DNA from: Darksidea phi
Lineage: Eukaryota; Ascomycota; Dothideomycetes; Pleosporales; Lentitheciaceae
Direction of reading: 5' to 3'
Assembly: GCA_030770425.1 (NCBI GenBank)
Contig: JASJFT010000036.1
Span: 124,001-188,000 of the forward strand
Length of the DNA stretch: 64,000 nt
Position numbers and translations under genes: made by a program. Shown piece by piece: positions 56,574 through 64,000 of this stretch. Under the pieces are notes generated by a model. The model searched no databases, was not told where the DNA came from, and was given only the letters and a program-made list of their open reading frames with translations. Positions within the stretch are counted from its first letter, which is position 1, and each line of letters starts with the position of its first letter.

Positions 56574-57286
56574 TTTCGTGACTGGCACACTTTCGCGAAA
56601 CGCTGGACAAGCAATGTGTAGGTTTCCGGACAACGGCCAGTCAATTTTGCGCTAAGGCAATTGTTTGGGTGGAAGAAGAACAAGCTGCCACTTGCAAGGT
56701 GGGCGCTACCGATGATGTAGTTGGTAAACGGACCCTGCGCGCCGAAGCTTGGACCCACTTGATGGCATCGCATAGGCACGCGCGTCGTCGCGATCCACAG
56801 AAATGACGCCTTCGAGTCTGAACCTCCGCATTGGGATATTCTGCTCACGCAGATGCTTTCTCTAATTGTCGCCTCATCACACGTGTACTCAGAAACACAA
56901 ACATGTTTATTGAAAGCACCAGATTTCGACTCGTAATACCTCAATCCTCTGGGGCCAGTGCATCTGTGACAAAAGGCCTGATGAGGCTGTTATACAGCGG
57001 CCGTTCATAATAATAGAACGATAATCAAAAGGAAACATGTGCATGCGCAGTGGTATAGAGGTCAGTCTGTCCAAAGGCTGAGCCGAATTCAGCTCCGGTA
57101 TTTCCAACCTCCTCCCTGACCAGTTCCTCCTACAAACAAGTAGCCTTTGCATGCTCCAAAACGCCAGTGGCACCGATCGTATCCGGACCAGGGCTATGCA
57201 CGCAAAACGCATCCGAAAGTCGCGAGCAGTTTTTTAAGGTATCGAGAACAAGAAAAAAAATCCGAACATGGAACAACTCGCTTTGT
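56574..57286. other. Intergenic, nothing recognised
   Basis: Spacer between the UPF0658 gene 3' end and the Mpv17-family promoter. Only short open frames without motifs. Confidence 0.5.
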
Positions 57287-58479
57287 TCAGTCGATTTCCA
57301 TCCGGGAGGAAGGCGTCGGACCGCTGAGCGAAGGCATTTCGTTGCTATATCCAGTCTTGTTGTTGTTGTTATCGACACCACCCTTTAAGCTCTTGCTGTT
57401 GACGTGCGGCTTCAAGCCTTTGTTGAAGTTGTGGGTGCAGATGCATGCAGTGATGATGGTTACTATCACCAGCAGAATGGTGAGAGCAGCAAAACTGGTG
57501 AGCGACTTCCGAGCGGGCTTATAGTCGTCGAGGCGGACTTTGTCAGCTGCGTACATGCGGACGAGCTTGAATAAGAAATAGGCGAGGGCACAGAAATAAA
57601 CGGTGATGACGAGAATCATGCCTGCAACAGATTCGCGACGGACCCAGTAAGCGGCCAGGAAGAGAAGGATGAAGGTGATGACAAGCGCGGCTGCGGTGAG
57701 GGCAAGTTCGACGGTGGGGGTGTTTTCGACGACAACGAGGAACTGGACGGTGAAGGCAAGGAAGAAGAAGAAATCGAACTTTAGAAGAGCGATGTAGATC
57801 TGGCGCCGTCAGTATTGGTTATCCGCGTTTGGCAGTCGAAGCGTACCTGGTATGTCAAATATCTCCTCTTCAGACGCAAATCGGCACTGATATGTTTGTA
57901 AATGGTCCAGGCAAATTCGTCGTATAGCTTCCAAGCAATAAAGGCGAGGACAAGGGTCGCGACGGACATGAGGATGGGGTGAGTGATCAGCTCGACGCGG
58001 ATTTCTTGCCAGACTCCGTCCTTGACCACGTAGCCGTCTCTCTTGAGCACTTGGATAGCGTCATCAATCTGGTCGAACTGGATACCGGCATAGATAAGAA
58101 TGCCGACGTTGTAGAGAACGAGCCCAATGACCTGAATAGTGTTCTTCTGACTCAAGGCATCGTAGACGAGAATGAGCTGGTAGATGAAGCCGAACATGAA
58201 GACGGCGAGATAGGTGGGAATGGTGCGGGCCTCGTTATGGTGCTCGGGAATGTTGTCTTTCAGACTGGTTTGGAATTTGGCGAAGACATAACTGTGCGCG
58301 GAAGGTCAGCATGCGACAGGGGCGCGATGGAGCGACAGGGCAACGTACGATTCGAGGGTGAGAGCGATGATGGCCTGGATGATGGCCGTCAACATGAAGG
58401 CCCATGTCCACCTTGTGTTTGGGATATACTGGCGACGCGATCAGCAATGGGCAGCGTGGGTGGAGGGGCCACTTACCAT
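57287..58479 (-). CDS. UPF0658 Golgi apparatus membrane protein
   Basis: Multi-pass membrane protein of an uncharacterised fungal Golgi family. Exons from the only ATG available: 58479-58477, 58428-58349, 58291-57847, 57799-57287 (346 aa). Blocks: YIPNTRWTWAFMLTAIIQAI, ESYVFAKFQTSLKDNIPEHH, FGFIYQLILVYDALSQKNTI, YVVKDGVWQEIRVELITHPI and RRYLTYQIYIALLKFDFFFF, then four further hydrophobic segments and an Asn/Ser-rich tail. About seven membrane segments in all. The first coding exon would be just the ATG, directly followed by GTAAGT. In frame upstream, a proline-rich open stretch (RPFPTPYQPYPTQGPGYHQR, ending TRRSRRM) looks coding but has no ATG, as no CAT occurs on the plus strand for about 500 bp. 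A non-AUG start or a distant first exon is possible. Confidence 0.87.
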
Positions 58480-59578
58480 CCTTCTGGAGCGTCGCGTGGG
58501 CGGCGGAAGCTCTGTGGGAAAGCCCTCGCGCTGGTGGTAGCCCGGGCCCTGGGTGGGATAAGGCTGATATGGGGTGGGGAAGGGGCGATCGAGCGGCTGG
58601 CCCCCCAAGAGACTCGTCCTGGCCTCGTGTGAAGAAATTTTGGCGACAAAAATCAGCCGCGAGGCGGCTGGAGTGGGTGGATGACGGGCGGTCGTCTGCG
58701 CTGGTGGTGGGTCGCGAGGGGTGGCAGCGATGGGGAACGGTTGAGAGTACAACTGAGACTGAGGCGAGGCACTCTGCTACGTCGTCCAGGTGCGGATGCG
58801 GACAGCGAATGGGGACGGCGGGAGGACGGCGATGAAACCAACCAGCAGAGCACGAGTTATGCTGGGGCGCTCTGAAACGTCGACAACTGGGCAGAGCAGG
58901 CGTGCAGACGTGCAGCGGGGAACGACGGCGGTGCAGCGGGTCGCGACAGAGAGGGCGACGGGCGATGGAAGGCGGACGAATGGAGAGTGTGGGTGTGAGG
59001 GCGAGGTTGGGGAAAGCAGGCTGCGACGACGTGGACCGGCGATGCGGGAGGTAGGTGGATGGGTTGGTGGGTAGGTCGGTGGGTATCTAGTGCTGATGAG
59101 GGTGCCGGGCTGAAAAGGGTCGCGGCGGGCTGGCGTTCGTGCGTGGTCCCCGACCTTGGTGCCAGAGTCGACCCGGCAGCACGGAGAATTCGACGGGCAC
59201 AATCAATAGATGTGGTGATGATGATGATGGTTGCGCATGGAAATGGCTGCGGCGGCGATGGTGGTCTTTGCTCCTATTCTCAGCCGGGCTCGAGGGCTCG
59301 AGGGCTGCACTGGAGAGCAGGTTAGGGGGAGGACTGCGCCTCACCAAAGTGGCCTGCCAGCCCAGCCCGCCAAGCCCGCCCAGCCCAGCCTCAGCAGCTC
59401 CGCCATGCACAACCCGCCCGCACTGCCATGCACAACCCACTCGGCCCTCCTCCACCGCCGCGTGCGGACGCCCCTCCGATTGGCTCGCCCCCCGATACCC
59501 CGTCTCTCCCTCTGTGTCTGCTTTGCATTCCATCACCGCTTCCCCGCCCTCGCCAGACTGCACACTGCACACTGCCTC
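58480..59578. other. Divergent intergenic region, GC-rich
   Basis: Holds the promoters of the UPF0658 gene (minus) and PP4R2 (plus). Bases 58480 to about 58640 may be additional N-terminal coding sequence of UPF0658. A purine-rich tract dominates 58640-59110 and a pyrimidine-rich tract 59335-59575. GATGATGATGATGG lies near 59216-59230. Confidence 0.5.
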
Positions 59579-60937
59579 ATGACGTCCGGCGCCGCAGAAC
59601 TCGTCCTGCGCAAGGCCGCCGAGGACGGCACCGTCGACCCGTACGTGCCCCTCCACGACCCGTCCTCGCCCGCTGCTGACCAGCACTCGCAGCGCCGAAT
59701 GGCCCCAGGCGTTGCAGTACATCCTCGCTCGCCTCGATGAGGTAAGGCAGGATATATAAAGACGGCCTTTCTGAAACGCTGACGTGCGTAGATCATCAAC
59801 GACTTCCCCAAGCCGCCCCAGACGTCCGATGCCTCGTCGAGCACCCACACCCCGTCGCGCCCGCAGCCCACAACCTCGAGCCAGGGGTCGCTGGCCGGCG
59901 ACAAGGAGAATGCAGCGCCAGCTACCCCCCCACGGCCTCCCGTCCCCGCCTTCACCAACTCGGAAGCGACCAGTTTCCCCCAGGAGACGATCGATTTCTA
60001 CGCGTCAATACGCCACAGCCTCTCGACGACCTTCGCAAAGGATGCCCCACACACGGTCCAGCGTCTGGCCGAACTGATACTCGAGCCTAAGCAAAGATAC
60101 AGGTTTCTCCCCCCCTACCTCAAGGCCCTCGACCGCGTCGTCTCTGTCTCCTCGCCCAATGCCCTCTTCCCCCTTCCCCAGGCCGTCCTCCCCACCGCGC
60201 CGGGCCTACTCAACGGCACTGTCACATCCACACCACAGACCGCATCACTGGGCTCTGACGAGTCGCTCGGCGGCGCTTTGCTCACCCCCATACCATGGCT
60301 GCAAAACCGCGGCGCACAGAACGAACTCATATCGGAGAGCACCGAAATAGTGGATGGACCCAACGGTGCTGGTAGGATCGAGACGGTGAGCGTGGGCATG
60401 GGCGTGATGAACGGCAATGGCATTGGGAACAGCCCGACACAGCCGTCCGCCTCAACGCCAACTGCGGTGTCGCAAATCGCTTCATCGCATCCCGATGGAG
60501 AAACACTGCCCTCCACAGGTCCTGTCACACAAGGCCAAATACTGCGACAAGAGCAGGAAGCAGGGGTCGTCCTCAACAACCCGCACTCGCTCACTTCAAA
60601 TCCCAGCCGCACCATGGTTAGCGAGATGGAAGGCGGAGGCTCAGTCATGGAAACTGTTGAAGGTGAAGAAGAAGTGCCGCACGCGCGCGGCCCCGAATTG
60701 ATCGGCATGGAGGACACCGGGCCGCAGAAGACGTCTACCGGCGGACTTGATATCGAAGGGGCCGTGGGGCGACCTAGTATTGAGCGCTCAAGCAAAAGTC
60801 CCGGGCTTGCTGTCGAGCCAAAAGACGAGGAGATGAAAGATGCGAGTGAGAAGAACGAAGACCAGAATGAAGAGAAGAACGTCGACGGGGGCAAGGCTGA
60901 AGAGAAATCAGACGAGGTGATGAAGACCGATGAGTAG
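59579..60937 (+). CDS. Protein phosphatase 4 core regulatory subunit R2 (Psy4-like)
   Basis: Targets PP4 to nuclear substrates, including gamma-H2AX after DNA damage. Three exons: 59579-59640, 59693-59741, 59792-60937 (418 aa). The N-terminal PP4R2 domain includes AEWPQALQYILARLDEIIND, then after a Ser/Pro loop ETIDFYASIRHSLSTTFAKD, HTVQRLAELILEPKQRYRFL and PPYLKALDRVVSVSS. ALLTPIPWLQ follows. The C-terminal half is acidic and disordered, ending in Glu/Lys/Asp-rich sequence. The two early introns are needed to join TVDP to AEWPQAL and ARLDE to IIND. Complete. Confidence 0.88.
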
Positions 60938-61344
60938 CATGTGCTGGACCATTGACCGCTACTCCAAAGTCTACGTGCCCGACACGTAGCCGACCGAATT
61001 TACTTGTCCAAGCTTTCCCAGGCTCGGTCTGTAAATGGTCGAGGGAAATCTTGACTATGGTCCGCCAGCGATGTTCTTGTCTTGAACTTTCTGGATGGAT
61101 ATGGCAGGCTTAGGATATGGGTATGGCGTTGGCCTACAACGGGATATGACACGACGCTGCTTCAACGCAGTTTATATAGATACCAATGATAACATCACCA
61201 TGAACAGTCAGTTTCACTAGCCATGCTTCCTCTGTGTTTGTTTCATTCCTTCATTTTTGGACTACTGTACATATGAGGACCATTTCAGAGATCCACATTC
61301 GTGCATTCAGGACATGGACATCGTGAACCCCGTCATCAGTCGAA
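60938..61344. other. Intergenic between convergent genes, nothing recognised
   Basis: 3' spacer between PP4R2 and Clr2. No structure was supported. Confidence 0.5.
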
Positions 61345-63456
61345 TCAATCAATCACGACCATGACCTTGGCCTTTTTCTGCTGCGACATGCTAGGCGCAT
61401 CGTCAACAACACGGGTCTGCTGACGAATCCACTTTTCATTCTCATCATCATCATCATCGTCGTCGTCGTCGCCTAGGTCGATGAGCCCACGTCGCTTTTG
61501 TCCCGGTCTAGAACTCTCACCACCCTGCTCGCGCTTAATGGGCGTTCTCATTGGAAGCATCGCTGCGGCTGGTGCCATGAAAGCCCTGAGGCCGCGAGTA
61601 TCGCCGGCTGACACTCTGCTGTCCATATGCGTAAGTCCTTGGCTGACACCTTCCATGATTTTGATCTTCTTGCGCCATTCTCGTGGGTTGCGCTCAGCAT
61701 CATACCTGCTTGTTTCCAAACCGTTCACCGTCTGCAGATCCAGAGCCTCCGACCGACTATCACCCCAGAACCATGTAGCATCAAAGGATGACGTGATGCG
61801 GTTATCATTGGCTCTTGCATACTCTCTAGCTTCTAGCAAGCCTTCGCGACCCTGGTCAAGATCTTGTGCCTCGGTGGAAGGAAGCCATAAATGCATAACG
61901 TCATTCTCGAACAGGCGCCCCAGAATGCGAGAGAAGGGCACGGCAAGCTCCTTGTCCGGGGGGTGGAGCGGATACCACTTTGAATAGCCCGCTGCCGATT
62001 TCGGCGTTTCTGCATTTGTAGCACTGAACCACTCTTTGCTAGAGCGAGAGCTATCTGTCGAGTACGCGGAACCGAAAATCCAGCCTTCAGAATTGTATGG
62101 TCTGCCCTCGTCGTAGTCGTTCGCGGAAGCCTTGTCTAGACTTACTAGCTTGAGCCGGATAGATTTAATTGCTAAAATGTCCGTACAGGCTGACTGCCCA
62201 GATTTCGGTAGAAGGCGAACTGTATCGCCAACAGCCAACATTTCTGATCCGATATAAATACCGTGGCAATATATTTGTGCTTCTGGCCATTGTCCACGGA
62301 AGCGGTGTTTGCCCAGCAATGACATAGTCGCCATGACCGTCAATGCATTCTTGATGGTGGGATGCCAGCGCTCCTCTGGGATGCGAAGGTACTGTTTCCA
62401 CAGGACGAATGGCCGTGTTTGATAAATAGGGACATACTTATACCGCTTCGATATCGATTTGTTGGTATCGTTGGGGTTTGGCAATGGTTCAACTCGTACC
62501 CCAGATAGGCTAACATTAGTGTCTTTCTCACCTTGGAAAGCCGCGTCTTCTGTCGTGACATTCTCTGCAGGAGCCTGGCCAACTAGTCCGGCTTGCCACG
62601 TAGGCTCCCCTATGAAGGTCTCCGTATCGGGATCCCAGAACATATGCTCGCCGGTAGTCTCGTGCTGGAGCAAGTCGAGACCCTCGGGCACCTCCGCTAT
62701 ATATAGTACAATGTCTCCCACCCGGGGCACCCATTGTGGTGCCGCCAGAGATCGGAGTAGACCCGGCAAAATCGACTGCTCTGCCCGCCAGTCCAAGCTC
62801 ATAGGCTCGACGATCGCTTCATCTAACGTTTTGTGCACCCTCAACTTGTCGATCAGATTGCGATAGACATCAGGTGTCCCTTCCTCATCCACACGACTAG
62901 CATCCATGCCTGCCAACACCTTAGGTCTGCCTTTCTGCTGGACTGGGGTCGGCACAAAAAAGGGAGCAGAGGCGGGCGTAGGCTCAGGGCCTAATTTTCG
63001 TTTAGGTGTAGATTTTGGGGAGCTGGCTCCGCTTGAGCTTCTCTTCGACGAGCTGCCGGAGCCTTCCATCTTGGGCAATACCCCGCCTTTAGTGTTGCAA
63101 ACGGTGCAGGGACAGCCAATACTACTCCCCTCATTTTCCATGAGGTACTGGAAGTGCGGAAAAAACCGATTTGGTGAATCGAAAGGCTTGTGGTCGGGAT
63201 GTCCATAGAGCCATTTATCAACATGGGAGGGTTTCGAAACACGCGGCTTCTGAAAGAGAGCGTAGCCTGCTGGTAGGCCTTCGAGAACGTAGGTTACGCC
63301 GGGTCGGGCTTCCCCTCGAGCTTTCATCCATTGCTGGCCCAACTTCTCAAGATAGAGGGTTGGCGGGTCGACGCGGGTATACGCATTGCCCACTGGTCGG
63401 TGGGTCGCATCTGCATCTGAGCCTGGCTTGAGCGGAACGACAATATGGCGTGCCAT
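61345..63456 (-). CDS. clr2: Transcription-silencing protein Clr2 (SHREC-type complex subunit)
   Basis: By family, Clr2 is part of the Snf2/HDAC repressor complex that silences heterochromatin and mating-type loci in the nucleus. One exon, 703 aa. The N-terminal block WLYGHPDHKPFDSPNRFFPH followed by GCPCTVC is the conserved zinc-binding region. The central domain has QWVPRVGDIVLYIAEVPEGL, RIPEERWHPTIKNALTVMAT, GIYIGSEMLAVGDTVRLLP and LAIKSIRLKLVSLD, matching the Clr2 transcription-silencing domains; WFWGDSRSEALDLQTVNGLE follows. The C-terminus has nine consecutive Asp (repeat GATGAT on the coding strand) and a Lys-rich end, probably nuclear. The absence of introns over 2.1 kb contrasts with its neighbours. 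Complete. Confidence 0.9.
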   Translation of the reverse strand: MARHIVVPLKPGSDADATHRPVGNAYTRVDPPTLYLEKLGQQWMKARGEARPGVTYVLEGLPAGYALFQKPRVSKPSHVDKWLYGHPDHKPFDSPNRFFPHFQYLMENEGSSIGCPCTVCNTKGGVLPKMEGSGSSSKRSSSGASSPKSTPKRKLGPEPTPASAPFFVPTPVQQKGRPKVLAGMDASRVDEEGTPDVYRNLIDKLRVHKTLDEAIVEPMSLDWRAEQSILPGLLRSLAAPQWVPRVGDIVLYIAEVPEGLDLLQHETTGEHMFWDPDTETFIGEPTWQAGLVGQAPAENVTTEDAAFQGEKDTNVSLSGVRVEPLPNPNDTNKSISKRYKYVPIYQTRPFVLWKQYLRIPEERWHPTIKNALTVMATMSLLGKHRFRGQWPEAQIYCHGIYIGSEMLAVGDTVRLLPKSGQSACTDILAIKSIRLKLVSLDKASANDYDEGRPYNSEGWIFGSAYSTDSSRSSKEWFSATNAETPKSAAGYSKWYPLHPPDKELAVPFSRILGRLFENDVMHLWLPSTEAQDLDQGREGLLEAREYARANDNRITSSFDATWFWGDSRSEALDLQTVNGLETSRYDAERNPREWRKKIKIMEGVSQGLTHMDSRVSAGDTRGLRAFMAPAAAMLPMRTPIKREQGGESSRPGQKRRGLIDLGDDDDDDDDDENEKWIRQQTRVVDDAPSMSQQKKAKVMVVID

Positions 63457-64000
63457 GGTGACTAGACGTTGTTGTCAAGGACAAGGCTGCTGTTCGGTGA
63501 TAGCTGTCCGTGTCGTTGACAGCCGAGGCAGTAGTCCGTCGGTGAAGTTGGAAGGTGAGTTACAACAGGCTGGGTGTCTGGTCGATATGGGCTACCGTTA
63601 AGTATCTGTTAAGTATCTTTGGGTATCGTTTAGGTATGCTAAGTGTCGCTGGCAGGTGAGTCCATAGCCAGTGCCAAGAGTGTTCATTGGACAAAATGTG
63701 TGACTGTGTAGCGTGAGGGCCGGCGCGTGGTCGTTGCGTTTGAACACATCGGGACCGACTGTGAATGTAGAATGCCTGCGGTCATGTACCTTTACTGTGC
63801 GGCGACAGCACGTGAGTGCAGCGCTGCTCCCATTCCCATTCCCATTCCTAAGAGAGAACGCACTTTGGGCAGTTGGGCTTGGCAAAAGCATTTGCTGTTA
63901 GCGAGTGGGGCCATCAAACATCGAAGCCCCTGCATTCTCCATCCCAGTGCATGCAGGAACAGCGTTTGAACGAGTCGTGAACCCTGTGGCATGATGGCGT
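63457..64000. other. Upstream region of clr2, nothing recognised
   Basis: Contains a short CCCATT tandem (four units near 63828-63847) and repeated GGTATC/TAAGTATC words near 63600-63645. No gene was supported up to the window edge. Confidence 0.45.

Noticed and set aside
59087..59848. 253-codon minus-strand frame overlapping PP4R2 exon 1
   Set aside because: Composition-driven Arg/Gly/Trp-rich shadow; the PP4R2 exons on the plus strand have clear homology.
1..64000. CRISPR array, rRNA operon or secondary-metabolite cluster
   Set aside because: Looked for spaced direct repeats, rRNA blocks, and PKS/NRPS/terpene core motifs; none seen.

Overview
The window looks like a gene-rich chromosome segment of a filamentous ascomycete, most likely a Dothideomycete of the Pleosporales type. 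Genes are separated by short intergenic regions. Introns are short (about 47-100 nt) with GTAAGT-like donors and CTAAC/CTAAT branch points. The gene set is fungal: AA9 LPMO, white collar 2, Gwt1, Clr2, UPF0658, DUF1996, DUF8021. A few AT-rich patches and transposon relics carry mutations of the kind left by repeat-induced point mutation (RIP). Lineage is inferred from gene content only. All exon structures were built by reading splice signals by eye and checking that the exons join in frame.

Layout. 0-5 kb: AA9 polysaccharide monooxygenase, a decayed kinase-like gene abutted by a MITE-like inverted-repeat element, and a GH5 exo-1,3-beta-glucanase. 6-12.4 kb: RAD50 and the photoreceptor partner WC-2, head to head. 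13-18.5 kb: weakly supported genes, a pogo/Fot1 transposase relic, a frameshifted EthD gene and a cysteine-rich single-pass membrane protein. 19-31 kb: GH31 alpha-glucosidase, a Mei5/Sfr1-like recombination protein, GWT1, a long serine-rich protein, TIM10 and a MYND-finger protein. 31-38 kb: a xylitol/sorbitol dehydrogenase behind a palindromic element, an ankyrin pseudogene and a homeodomain/C2H2 factor. 38-47.7 kb: a sparse accessory stretch with repeats, three secreted-protein genes and a tRNA-Gly. 47.7-64 kb: dense housekeeping genes, namely an AIF-like Rieske oxidoreductase, a Kin4-like kinase, an Mpv17-family protein, a UPF0658 Golgi protein, the PP4 regulatory subunit R2 and the silencing factor Clr2.

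Functional themes. Secreted carbohydrate-active enzymes (AA9, GH5, GH31) and secreted proteins of unknown role (DUF1996, DUF8021, a 376-aa secreted protein) are interleaved with DNA-repair genes (RAD50, Mei5-like, PP4R2), chromatin and regulatory genes (Clr2, WC-2, homeodomain factor, Kin4-like) and organelle genes (TIM10, Mpv17-like, AIF-like). I see no secondary-metabolite cluster and no operon-like arrangement.

The most unusual item is a tRNA-Gly(GCC) on the minus strand at 46734-46864. Its cloverleaf becomes complete only if two segments are removed. One is an ordinary 9-nt anticodon-loop intron. The other is a 51-nt insert between the T-loop and the 3' T-stem that has every hallmark of a spliceosomal intron (GTAAGT, a TTGACTAAT branch point, ACAG). 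Other splice-site oddities are a GA-AG intron in the AIF-like gene, GC-AG introns in RAD50 and the DUF1996 gene, a 9-nt terminal RAD50 exon, and two AA9 introns sharing an identical 15-nt 3' end.
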